The notes beneath the pieces are model-generated. The model did no database searches, had not been told where the DNA came from, and saw nothing but the letters and a program-made list of their open reading frames with translations. 64,000 nucleotides of DNA from an uncultured Flavobacteriaceae bacterium (GTDB lineage: Bacteria > Bacteroidota > Bacteroidia > Flavobacteriales > Flavobacteriaceae): positions 1-64,000 of the forward strand of contig CALIIC010000115.1 in the NCBI GenBank assembly GCA_938020445.1. The letters run 5' to 3'. The position numbers and the translations under genes are program-made. Of the stretch, positions 45,340 to 55,100 are shown in pieces (the stretch's first letter is position 1; every line of letters begins with the position of its first letter).

Positions 45340-45924
45340 ATGAATACGAACGCAGACCAACCCTGTATAGATAAAGTCATTCAAGGCGACACCCAGGCAT
45401 TTGCCGTTTTGGTGGATCGATACAAGCACATGGTCTTCACTTTGGCAATGAAGATGCTTAAGAACAAGGAGGAGGCCGAAGAGGTCGCTCAGGACGTGTT
45501 TTTGAAAGTGTTCCAGGCATTGCCTACCTTTAAGGGAGATTCAAAGTTTTCGACTTGGATCTATAGAATTGCGTATAATAGAAGCCTAGACTATCTAAAG
45601 AAACAGGGCAGGACCTTGAACACAACAGCTATTGATGCCCAGAAGGAGTTTAATATCCCGGCACTTGATAATACATTGGATGTTTTGGATAGTAAGGAGC
45701 GCAAGCACACAATCAAGGAGGCGATGAATGAATTGGCAGCAGATGATACACTAGTGCTTACCTTGCATTACTTCGAAGAACTCTCTTTGAAAGAGATATC
45801 GAAAGTGATGGGAATTACAGTAGACAATGTAAAGGTGCGTTTGTTTAGAAGCAGAAAGCGTTTGGCAGCGATATTAACGTATAGATTGGAACCGGAAATT
45901 CTTCGAAATTATGGAAAAAAGTAA
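45340..45924 (+). CDS. ECF sigma factor (RpoE-like)
   Basis: 194 residues. Region 2 at about 25-92 (YKHMVFTLAMKMLKNKEEAEEVAQDVFLKVF, KFSTWIYRIAYNRSLDYLKKQ) and region 4 at about 130-180 (LTLHYFEELSLKEISKVMGITVDNVKVRLFRSRKRL). It directs RNA polymerase to a small set of envelope or stress genes. The next gene, a small membrane protein with a cytoplasmic N-terminus, overlaps it by 14 bases and is the likely anti-sigma factor. Promoters of matching sequence face both ways just upstream. Confidence 0.95.
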   Translation: MNTNADQPCIDKVIQGDTQAFAVLVDRYKHMVFTLAMKMLKNKEEAEEVAQDVFLKVFQALPTFKGDSKFSTWIYRIAYNRSLDYLKKQGRTLNTTAIDAQKEFNIPALDNTLDVLDSKERKHTIKEAMNELAADDTLVLTLHYFEELSLKEISKVMGITVDNVKVRLFRSRKRLAAILTYRLEPEILRNYGKK

Positions 45925-46321
45925 AGAAGAGGAACTTGAAATTTTTATAAAAAAAACCATTAAGGAGGTGGGTGTGGAGACCCCTTCACCTAATTTCACC
46001 GATTCGGTACTTGCCAATATTTCACGGCAAGTGACTGCTGAAAAGGTGCCATATGCGCCTATTATTTCTAAGACTAAGTGGTTCTGGACCATCATACTTT
46101 TAGTAGGAGCAGTGGTATCTGTAATGTTTACTGAAACCTCTTTGAACCTACCTTGGTTGGCCTCCTTTGAGATACCATCGCTATCGAACGGGATATTGAA
46201 TAGTATTTCGTCCTTGAAGATTTCCAATACCTACCTCTATGGGGTTGTCGGGGTTACTTTTTTCGTAACAGTGCAAGTATTTGTGCTAAAAAATTATATC
46301 AACAAACGATATGCAATGTAA
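45911..46321 (+). CDS. Small membrane protein, probable anti-sigma partner
   Basis: 136 residues. A charged cytoplasmic N-terminal part (1-55) with IKKTIKEVGVETPSPNFTDS, then hydrophobic segments at about 57-75 and 113-130. Position and topology (overlapping the sigma gene by 14 bases, cytoplasmic N-terminus, membrane anchor) are those of an anti-sigma factor, but no zinc-type HxxxCxxC motif is present and no named family was recognised. The assignment is by context. Confidence 0.7.
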   Translation: MEKSKEEELEIFIKKTIKEVGVETPSPNFTDSVLANISRQVTAEKVPYAPIISKTKWFWTIILLVGAVVSVMFTETSLNLPWLASFEIPSLSNGILNSISSLKISNTYLYGVVGVTFFVTVQVFVLKNYINKRYAM

Positions 46322-46392
46322 GTAGTGCCAACGAATTACTCTTGCGCATCTTCGTGAATATCGAAGCCTAATTATGCGTATTTTTACAAGTA

Positions 46393-47994
46393 ATGGTCTT
46401 CCTTACTTTTCTTCTATTTACCGGCTTCGTGGCCTTTTACGCTGCATGGAAACTTCGTAAGGATTCACTGAATACCAAAGATGGGTATTTCTTGGGTGGC
46501 AGATCTCTCACCGGTATTGTAATCGCAGGTTCTTTATTGCTAACCAATATTTCTACAGAACACTTGGTAGGGATGAACGGTTCTGCCTATCGCAATGGCG
46601 CCATCATAATTGCTTGGGAGGTTACCTCGGCTTTGGCCTTGGTCGTTGCGGCATTGTATTTCGCGCCCAAATATTTAAAAATGGGATTGACCACCATACC
46701 GGAATTTTTAGAAAAACGCTTCGATGGTTTAACCCGTACCTTGGTAGCACTCCTTCTTATCATTTCCTTTGTGGCAACCTTACTGCCTATCGTACTTTAT
46801 ACAGGAGCCTTGAATATAGAAGCCCTCTTTGAAATTTCCGAATTGCTTAATGTAACACAGCGGGAGGCGATTTGGATAACCATCAGTATCGTAGGAGGTC
46901 TAGGAGCTATTTACGCGATATTCGGGGGATTGAAAATGGTCGCTTATACCGATACCATCAACGGGTTTGGGCTGCTGGTCGCCGGGCTTATGGTGCCTAT
47001 TTTCGCCCTGCTTAGCATAGGAGATGGGAACCCCTTGGAAGGGCTGGCAAGAGTGTTTGAAAATAGCCCGGATAAGTTTAATGTGATCAGTAAAGAATCG
47101 GGGATAGGGGAAGGTGCCAGATCTGCCATATTACCATTTGAAGTATTGTTTACCGGACTAATGATCAATCAAATTTATTTTTGGGCGATGCACCAATCAA
47201 TAATTCAACGGGTACTAGGAGCTGTAAACCTAAAGGAGGCCCAGAAAGGCCTTTTGTATACCGGCCTGTTAAAAATTTTGGTACCCTTGGTGATTGTATT
47301 ACCGGGACTGATCGGGTTCTATTATTTCGGTGATAGCCTCTATGATACGCCCGATAATGTATATCCTGAATTGGTCAAAAAAGTACTTCCGTTGTGGTTG
47401 ACCGGTTTTTTTGTTGCTGTGATGATGGGGGCGATATTAAGTACTTTCAACAGTGCCCTGAATAGTGCCGCAACTGTTTTTAGTCTCGGGATTTTTAAAC
47501 GTTATATACGCCCTGAAACCAGTGAGAAGCAATTGGTGCTGATGGGGAAATGGACCTCGGCGATCCTCGCGTTGTTCGCAATCGCGATTGCGCCCTATGT
47601 GGCGAACGCCCCTGAAGGACTTTACCAGCTATTACAGCAACTAAATGGGATTTTCTTTGTCCCTATCGCAAGTGTCATTATTGCCGGCTTTGCCTTCCCG
47701 AAGGTATCGGCTTTTGGAGCAAAGATCGGCCTGCTTTTTGGCCTGCTATTCTATGTATGTACCTATTTTGTGTGGAAGGTAGATTTGCATTTTGTACATA
47801 TATGGGGTATTGAGTTTGTCCTAAATTTGCTTGTAATGCATCTTGCCTCTAGGTGGTCGCCAAAGAAAAATAACTTTGTTATGAAAGATGTCCAAGTAGT
47901 TGATTTACAGCCCTGGCGATATGCCCGGCACTTCAGTGTTTTTTTAATAGCCTTTACAATTATTTTGTATCTTTTGTTGGGAAACGTATCATAA
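46393..47994 (+). CDS. Sodium/solute symporter (SSS family)
   Basis: 533 residues, about 13-14 hydrophobic segments. SSS landmarks: YFLGGRSLTGIVIAGSLLLTNIS (about 33-55), EFLEKRFDG (about 103-111), GGLKMVAYTDTINGFGL (about 178-194), and FNSALNSAATVFSLGIFKRY (about 356-375). It belongs to the SglT/YidK-like branch, which carries sugars or polyols such as myo-inositol with sodium. It starts 72 bases after the anti-sigma-like gene and is followed by inositol oxygenase, which suggests that myo-inositol is the substrate (inference). Confidence 0.9.
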   Translation: MVFLTFLLFTGFVAFYAAWKLRKDSLNTKDGYFLGGRSLTGIVIAGSLLLTNISTEHLVGMNGSAYRNGAIIIAWEVTSALALVVAALYFAPKYLKMGLTTIPEFLEKRFDGLTRTLVALLLIISFVATLLPIVLYTGALNIEALFEISELLNVTQREAIWITISIVGGLGAIYAIFGGLKMVAYTDTINGFGLLVAGLMVPIFALLSIGDGNPLEGLARVFENSPDKFNVISKESGIGEGARSAILPFEVLFTGLMINQIYFWAMHQSIIQRVLGAVNLKEAQKGLLYTGLLKILVPLVIVLPGLIGFYYFGDSLYDTPDNVYPELVKKVLPLWLTGFFVAVMMGAILSTFNSALNSAATVFSLGIFKRYIRPETSEKQLVLMGKWTSAILALFAIAIAPYVANAPEGLYQLLQQLNGIFFVPIASVIIAGFAFPKVSAFGAKIGLLFGLLFYVCTYFVWKVDLHFVHIWGIEFVLNLLVMHLASRWSPKKNNFVMKDVQVVDLQPWRYARHFSVFLIAFTIILYLLLGNVS

Positions 47995-48059
47995 GGAGAC
48001 GAAGAAAGAGCCTTCATTCAATTGAGATGCTTTTTATACGCCCAAATTAAAAGTTGTTT

Positions 48060-48869
48060 ATGGAAAAGACCTTTAGGAATTACGATCAATCAGATGTTAC
48101 CACAGCGGTTCGCAATCACTATCGAAAAATGCGTCAGAAACAGACACTCGAGTATGTGCGTCGAATGCAAAAAAAGTACCTCACGTTTGATAAGCCTATG
48201 GACCTTTGGGATGCAATGGCCCATCTTAACGATTTAATCGATGTGAGTGATCCCGATTTGGATTTGCCCAATGTACAACACCTCATTCAAAGTGCGGAGG
48301 CTATTCGTGCAGATGATAGACCTGATTGGATGCAGTTGACAGGGCTTATTCATGATTTGGGAAAAGTACTATTCCTATGGGGAAGCGATGAAGATGGTAC
48401 GAGTCAAGATGAACAATGGGGAACCGTAGGAGATGTTTTTGTTGTGGGTTGTGCGTTGCCAGATTCTTGCGTGTACCCCGAATTCAACACGCTAAACCCT
48501 GATATGGCAGATGAAAGATATAACTCCGATACCGGTATATATAAGGCAGGTTGCGGACTGGATAATTTGACATTGGCCTGGGGCCATGATGAGTATCTTT
48601 TCCAAGTGCTGCGTAAACATTCGGACAACAAGCTTCCCGAAGAAGCCATGGTAATGATACGCTACCATTCTTTTTACCCATGGCATACAGGAGGTAGTTA
48701 TGCAAAATTACTACATGAAAAAGACCAACGGTATTTAAAAATTATTCGTGATTTTAATAAGTATGATCTATACACGAAGAGTTCAAAAGCGTATGATTTG
48801 GATGAGGTAAAGGAATACTACCGTCCTATAGCCGATAAGTATTTGGGCACTGGTCCGATCTATTGGTAG
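48060..48869 (+). CDS. miox: myo-Inositol oxygenase (MIOX)
   Basis: 269 residues from the ATG at 48060 (a TTG two codons earlier is not needed). Converts myo-inositol and oxygen to D-glucuronate with a mixed-valent di-iron site. All six iron ligands of mouse MIOX can be matched: H74 (NVQHLIQSAE), H98 and D99 (LIHDLGK), H176 (WGHDEYL), H203 (RYHSFYPWH) and D236 (NKYDLYTK). The acid-rich segment DESDPD-like VSDPDLDLPN and the CGLDNLTLAWG run match the vertebrate enzyme closely. Known mainly from eukaryotes, with scattered bacterial members. It follows the symporter gene by 65 bases. Confidence 0.95.
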   Translation: MEKTFRNYDQSDVTTAVRNHYRKMRQKQTLEYVRRMQKKYLTFDKPMDLWDAMAHLNDLIDVSDPDLDLPNVQHLIQSAEAIRADDRPDWMQLTGLIHDLGKVLFLWGSDEDGTSQDEQWGTVGDVFVVGCALPDSCVYPEFNTLNPDMADERYNSDTGIYKAGCGLDNLTLAWGHDEYLFQVLRKHSDNKLPEEAMVMIRYHSFYPWHTGGSYAKLLHEKDQRYLKIIRDFNKYDLYTKSSKAYDLDEVKEYYRPIADKYLGTGPIYW

Positions 48870-48982
48870 TAAACGTCTAACACCCACCTCATTTTTTCTG
48901 GTAAGGCTCTTTTTATCGATTTTATTTGAAATAGCGGCTTTTTCTGGAATATTTTTTACATTTTAGGCTACAATTCCGAAAA

Positions 48983-51145
48983 ATGTGCATAAAACTTCCC
49001 TCGAATAATTGTCTTTTGATTATTCTATTGCTGTTCTTTTTTATTGCCAAAAAAGGGAAATCGCAAGATATCCCGGACCCGGTGCAACAGATAGATAGTC
49101 TGTGGGGCGCCCTTAAGAACGATACCAACATTTCCGATAGCTTACGTACCTATCATGAGTTAATCAAACAATACAACGGCCTTCAAAACGATACGGTGGT
49201 CTACATGTCCAAAGTATTGATTCAAAAAGCACCTCCAAATGATGTTGAAAATGTTATGCGCGGTAATTACGAGCTGTTACGTTATTCTGTAAACCACAAC
49301 AAGCTTAAGAAGGGTGATTCATTGGCACAAGTTATCTATGCAATGGCATCCAAAGAAAGTGATAAGGTATGGTTATTTAGAATCTTAAACATTCGAGCCG
49401 TATTATTTTCCTTTACCGATCAACGAGATTCGGCCGATGTCTATTTTGATCGGAGTAAAAAGCTACTAACACATGTCGAAAATCCGAGATATAAGGCAGA
49501 TTATTATCAGTTTAGAGGCCTGCATCACAGAAGGGGGGATGAGTTGGATAAAACCATGGAAAATTACATGGAGGCCTTACAAATGTACAAGGACGAAAAA
49601 ATGTTTGAGTCCGAAGCCGGGATTTACAATAATATGGGAACCATTTATGGAGAAAAGGCCAACTATGACCAAGCATTGAACAGCTTTCAAAAAGCATTGG
49701 AAATCAATCAGAGACTTAATAATAAGCGGTTGATGTCAAGTAATTTTGTAAATCTAGGGAGAATATATGAGGAGTTGGAACAACATGATAGGGCAATCGA
49801 ATACTACATGAAGGGTCTTTCAATTGAGGAAGTCGAGAATGATTATATGGAAATGGCAGAGATATATAGTGAATTAGGTATCTCATACAGTGCAAAAAAA
49901 GAGAATGCAAAAGCACAATACTTTTACAATTTAGCCTTAAAGAATCATGATAAGGTTGATGATAAAACTGGTTACGCCCGTACCGCCTTCAATGTTATAG
50001 AATACCATATGGATGGTAAGGAGTATAAAAAAGCGGCTTATTACCTCGAAAGGATAGAACAGATTTTGAAAAAAAAGAAGTTGTATCAGTTTAACCAAAA
50101 GTTTCTTTTAAGTCAAAGCCGTCTTGATTCTGCAAATGGAAAATACAAGGAAGCTTTTTTTAATTATATAAAGTACAAGGCCCTATCGGATAGCATTCGA
50201 AATGTACAAAATGTAGATAAACTTCAAGAATTGCAAACAAAGTATGAAATGCTTGAAAAGGAAAAACAAATTGAAAATTTGAATACGTTGAACAAAGCAA
50301 ATGAATTGGCTATTGTTCGAAAAAAGTATCAAAATTTTGCCTTATGGGGTGCCCTCCTTTTTGCGATTATGATTGCAATTGGCCTTTACAGCCGATATCA
50401 TGTAAAAGGTCGCTTAAACAAGGCGCTCGCACTTAGGAACCAAGAAGTAAAAACCAAGAATAAAGATTTAACCGAAAAAGGACTGCAGCTACAGAATGCC
50501 CTTGCCGAAAGGGAGGTGCTGATCAAGGAGATACACCACCGGGTTAAAAACAATCTGCAGTTGATTACCAGTATGCTAAACCTTCAGGGCGCGCATACCA
50601 AAAATGTGGAAGTCGGGAAATTCTTGAAACGTAGCCAGGCAAGAATTTCTTCGATGGCCCTGGTGCATCAAACACTTTATAATAGCCAAACACCCGGCAC
50701 GATCAATTTGAAGAAGTATCTTGAAAAATTGATGAAGGCAGTTTATCTAAGCTTTGAGTTTGAAAAAAGAGCCATAGACTACAAGGTCACTACCGATTCG
50801 ATTATGGTGGATATTGATACGGCTATTAATTTAGGAATCGTTATTAACGAATTGGTTTACAATGCTTTTAAACATGCGTTCGTCGATAAAACATCCGGTC
50901 TGCTTGAAATCAACGTAGATAAAGGGGAGAAATATCTCGAGGTCAATGTATTGGACAATGGAATTGGTATTTCTTCGAATTCAAAAGGAAAAAAAGACGA
51001 ATCATTTGGTTTAACCTTGGTGTCGCTTTTGATAGAACAGTTAGACGGGAAGCTGAAGTTAAAATCAGATACCGCCGGAACCCAAATCAAGATTATACTT
51101 AACACCCCAACCATAAACTACTATGAAAAACATATTGATAGTTGA
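48983..51145 (+). CDS. TPR sensor histidine kinase (HisKA_2 type)
   Basis: 720 residues. Signal/anchor at 8-25, then periplasmic tetratricopeptide repeats at about 150-400 (AGIYNNMGTIYGEKANYDQALN, FVNLGRIYEELEQHDRAIEYYM are typical), a transmembrane helix at about 449-470, a coiled linker, the HisKA_2 dimerisation box with the phospho-His in IKEIHHRVKNNLQ (about 517), and an ATPase domain with NELVYNAFKHAF and DNGIGI. Its 3' end overlaps the response regulator by 23 bases. Likely senses an extracytoplasmic protein or peptide through the TPRs. Confidence 0.93.
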   Translation: MCIKLPSNNCLLIILLLFFFIAKKGKSQDIPDPVQQIDSLWGALKNDTNISDSLRTYHELIKQYNGLQNDTVVYMSKVLIQKAPPNDVENVMRGNYELLRYSVNHNKLKKGDSLAQVIYAMASKESDKVWLFRILNIRAVLFSFTDQRDSADVYFDRSKKLLTHVENPRYKADYYQFRGLHHRRGDELDKTMENYMEALQMYKDEKMFESEAGIYNNMGTIYGEKANYDQALNSFQKALEINQRLNNKRLMSSNFVNLGRIYEELEQHDRAIEYYMKGLSIEEVENDYMEMAEIYSELGISYSAKKENAKAQYFYNLALKNHDKVDDKTGYARTAFNVIEYHMDGKEYKKAAYYLERIEQILKKKKLYQFNQKFLLSQSRLDSANGKYKEAFFNYIKYKALSDSIRNVQNVDKLQELQTKYEMLEKEKQIENLNTLNKANELAIVRKKYQNFALWGALLFAIMIAIGLYSRYHVKGRLNKALALRNQEVKTKNKDLTEKGLQLQNALAEREVLIKEIHHRVKNNLQLITSMLNLQGAHTKNVEVGKFLKRSQARISSMALVHQTLYNSQTPGTINLKKYLEKLMKAVYLSFEFEKRAIDYKVTTDSIMVDIDTAINLGIVINELVYNAFKHAFVDKTSGLLEINVDKGEKYLEVNVLDNGIGISSNSKGKKDESFGLTLVSLLIEQLDGKLKLKSDTAGTQIKIILNTPTINYYEKHIDS

Positions 51146-51857
51146 AGATGAATTGATTATTGCAAAAGATTTGGAAAGAATTCTGAGAAACCAAAATTGG
51201 AACGTATCCGGAATTTGTACGCATGCGGCAGAAGCTTTTCGTAAAATAGGTACCCTTTCACCTGATCTTGTATTGATTGATATTATTCTTAAAGGAAGAA
51301 AAGAAGGAATTGAAATAGGGCGTTTTTTGGCAACTTCCACTGAAATTCCCTTTATATATGTGACCTCCTTCACCGATCGCACAACCATTGATGAGGTTAC
51401 AAGTACAACTCCGGCAGGCTATGTCGTCAAGCCCTTTCGCACTGCTGACGTGGTAACGGCAGTTGAGGTGGCCTTTGCCGCAAACAATAAAAGAAAAAAA
51501 GCATCGAGTACTCGCGAAGCGATACCTTTGGAAGAAGTACCCATCAAAATAAGAAGGGTTGCCGAGTACATACACGAGAATTTTGATAAAAGGTTGAAAA
51601 TAGATTTCTTGGCGGGGATGACTCCCTGGAATCCGCATCACTTTATCAGAAATTTCAAAAAATACTTAGGCGATACACCTTATCAGTATATCTTAAAATA
51701 TAAAATGGGCAAAGCGAAGATTTTACTTGAAAAAACCAAAATGCCCATCTCAAAAATAGCTTCTGAATTGGGTTTCTCAAACCATTCAAGTTTTAGTACG
51801 GCCTTTCTGAAAATTGAGAAGCGTACCGCCGAATCATACCGTAGAACTTTTCAGTAA
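51123..51857 (+). CDS. Response regulator with AraC DNA-binding domain
   Basis: 244 residues. Receiver domain 1-118: acidic pocket VEDE, phospho-acceptor Asp in LVLIDIIL (about 55), Thr in YVTSF (about 83) and Lys in VVKPF (about 103). The C-terminal AraC helix-turn-helix covers about 142-242 (IDFLAGMTPWNPHHFIRNF, ISKIASELGFSNHSSFSTAF). It overlaps the kinase gene by 23 bases and is its cognate partner. The next gene downstream is the giant T9SS protein, a possible target. Confidence 0.93.
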   Translation: MKNILIVEDELIIAKDLERILRNQNWNVSGICTHAAEAFRKIGTLSPDLVLIDIILKGRKEGIEIGRFLATSTEIPFIYVTSFTDRTTIDEVTSTTPAGYVVKPFRTADVVTAVEVAFAANNKRKKASSTREAIPLEEVPIKIRRVAEYIHENFDKRLKIDFLAGMTPWNPHHFIRNFKKYLGDTPYQYILKYKMGKAKILLEKTKMPISKIASELGFSNHSSFSTAFLKIEKRTAESYRRTFQ

Positions 51858-52106
51858 AAGCGCTGGTTCACTATTTTGATAGCAATCACTTTGCGAAGCA
51901 GGTTCCTTTTTTTGAAGCTTTGCGCGTCAACGGTTTCACTCTTATTGCGGTCATTTTTGCATAATTGATGCTAATTTGCACATTTTATCGACTTTAGAAT
52001 GCCTTTCGCCTATATCTGCACTTTTTTTAACAATTTCACAGGAAGTTTGAAGAGCATTTAACCAATCCTTCATCCTTAGATTTAATCCTAAAAATCTTTA
52101 TATCCT

Positions 52107-55100
52107 ATGAAAAAATCTACACTTTTTTGGTGCGCATTATTGCTGCTCGGCCTTTTAAAGGTTACAGCTCAAAATACCCTGGAGGCAGGTCGTGGTATCC
52201 TTTCGAATGATACCTATGGCGATGGTATTCAGACCTGGGGCGATAACGTAACCTTGCAGGCGTTTAAAATTGATGGTAGTGCCGCTCGAATTAAATATGA
52301 TTCCCAATTTCGGGACAAAGGCTTTGGAATAGAAGGTGCCCGTTGGGATCAGATCGATTATTATCAAGAGTATCAGGGACAGCGCGTAGATGCCAGCGAG
52401 AAAATGGTCATCAACTTTAACGGACCTGTAACTAATGTAATTCTAAGAGTAGGTATGTTGGGTCTTAATGAAGGCAGAAATGGAAACGATGAAACAGGAA
52501 AGTGGACTGGCTATGACCAGAATGGAAGTGTGGTGGCCAGCGGTGTTTTTGGTCCGGCTGACAGTGATTTAGGTCCCGATAGTAAATTTAACGGTAGTTA
52601 TGGCGATTACCCTTTTACGTTGGTGTCGAACCAAGCTTTATATAGTATAGCCGTTGAAGCCACGGGTTTTGGTTATGGTCAAGGTGCTCCGAGAGACGTG
52701 AATAGCTATAATAATGAAAGTGGCAATAAAGAAAATAACTCCGATTTTAACATTGGGGGTATCACCTATACACGGGGTGATTCGGAACCACCGGTAAACA
52801 ATCCACCTGTAGCGGAGGGAGACGGTGCTATCTCCGGCGATCCTGACTTTACTTTGGAATTAGGAGAGACCCTTGTAATTCCCTTCGATCGTTTGTTGGC
52901 CAATGATAGCGACCCAGATGGGGACGATCTTACCATCATCGCGGTACAGCGAGAACGCGGGGGCGATGTTGCCATTGTTGGCGAGACGGTCGAGTTTACC
53001 GGTACGGGAGCCTTTCCCGGAGCATTGTTCATCTATACGGTCAGCGATGGGAACGGAGGCACCGATACGGCAGGTGTATTTCTAAACGTATTGGATCCAC
53101 CGGAGGAACCCACCTTCGATGCGGTCGATGACACCCCTGGTCCGGTATTGGAGGACATAGGTACGACTGCCTTTTCCTATGATGTCTTCCTTGGCAACGA
53201 TATTGGTGAGAACCTTCGTATCACCTCTTTTGATTTTAGCAACTTTCCCGGTATGATCGAGGACAAACGTTCCGAAAGGAGCATCGAGTTCCGCACGGCC
53301 GTGAACTTTAGCGGGGAGATCAGGATACCCTATACCATTACCGATGGTACGAACACCGATACGGCGGTGATTACCCTTACCATTACGAACGTCGACGACG
53401 AGTTGACACTGGGCCAGGACGGCCCCTTCGCCGTAGAGGAGGACAACTCTTTTGCCGTGGCGATCAACGAGCTGCTTTCGAACGATACGGCCAACAATTT
53501 CGGAAGTCCCATCACGATCGAGCTCACGGGGGTTGGCAACGCAGTGAACGGGAGCGTATCCGTTGTTGGCGATGAGGTGGTCTTTGTACCCACGCCCGGC
53601 TTTGTAGGGCAGGCCTCCTTTACCTATGATGTGGATGTGCTGAGCGGTTCGGTGTTCGGCCCCGACAAACGTGTCGACCAAGGGACCTCCCCACCTATTT
53701 TGATCAACGTTGAAGGAAATGGGACCGAAAATACGGATCCAATTGCAGTGAATGATGATGGCTTTGCAGTGGAAGCCGGCGAAACACTTACAATCCCATT
53801 TGATGCGCTATTGGCGAATGATTCAGACCCCGATGGTGATGACCTCACTGTCACGCAAGTGGCGGGTAACGCAGTAGGTGTAACAGTGGCCATTGTAGGA
53901 CAAACAATTCAATTTTCCGCAGCAAATCCCGGTCTTGAGTCAATAGAATATACCTTGAGTGATGGCCGTGGAGGCATAGACTTCGGTATTGTTTCTATCA
54001 CAGTACAAGAATCAGGGTCCGGAGCACCGTCCGTTAATCAAAAAGCGGTACTGGTTACAAAAGCAGATGAGCAAGCGTATTTACAGGTCAATGGTATGAA
54101 CAACAGAACCAGCGCCGTGGTAGAGGATTGTGATGAACAAGGACAGATTTGGACGATTTCTGATCGTGGAGACGGATTTCATAAAATAATCAATGATTAT
54201 GCGAACAGGGCCCTAGAGGCTTGGAAACGTACACCGGGTAATGGAGATGATGTAACCATCTATAGTTCCAACAATTTCGATTGGCAGCGATGGGAGATTT
54301 TGGATGGTAGTAATGGCTATTTTCGAATAAAAGGAAAATACAACCAACGGTTCATGACCTTTGAAAACGGAAACGCGGTGATGCGTGATGAGAATGGTGC
54401 CGATAATCAGCTTTGGAAATTTTTGGATCCGGAAAGTGTTGATTGTACTGAACCACCGGTAAACAACCCCCCCGTAGCGGAGGGAGACGGTGCTATCTCC
54501 GGCGATCCTGACTTTACTTTGGAATTAGGGGAGACCCTTGTGATCCCCTTCGAGCGTTTGTTGGCCAATGATACCGACCCGGACGGGGACGATCTGACGA
54601 TCATTGCGGTAGAGCGACAGCGCGGCGGCGATGTGGCCATTGTTGGCGAGACGGTCGAGTTTACCGGTACGGGGGCTTTTCCCGGAGCGCTTTTCACCTA
54701 TACGGTGAGCGATGGCAAGGGCGGCACCGATACGGCCGGGGTGTTCCTGAACGTTTTGGACCCGCCTGAGGAGCCTACCTTCGATGCGGTGGACGATACC
54801 CCTGGCCCTGTCCGGGAGGACATCGGCCTTACGTCCTTTTCCTACGATGTGTTCCTTGCGAACGATATTGGGGAGAACCTACGGATCACTTCCTTTGATT
54901 TCAGCGACTTCCCCGGAACGATCGAGGACCTGCGTAGCGATCGTCGAATCCTGTTCCGCACGGCGGTGAACTTCAACGGTGAGATAACCATTCCCTATAC
55001 CATTACCGATGGTACCGATTCGGATACCGCGGTAATCACCCTTACCATTACGGACATTATTGATGAACTTACTTTGGGACAGGACGGTCCCTATAGCACC

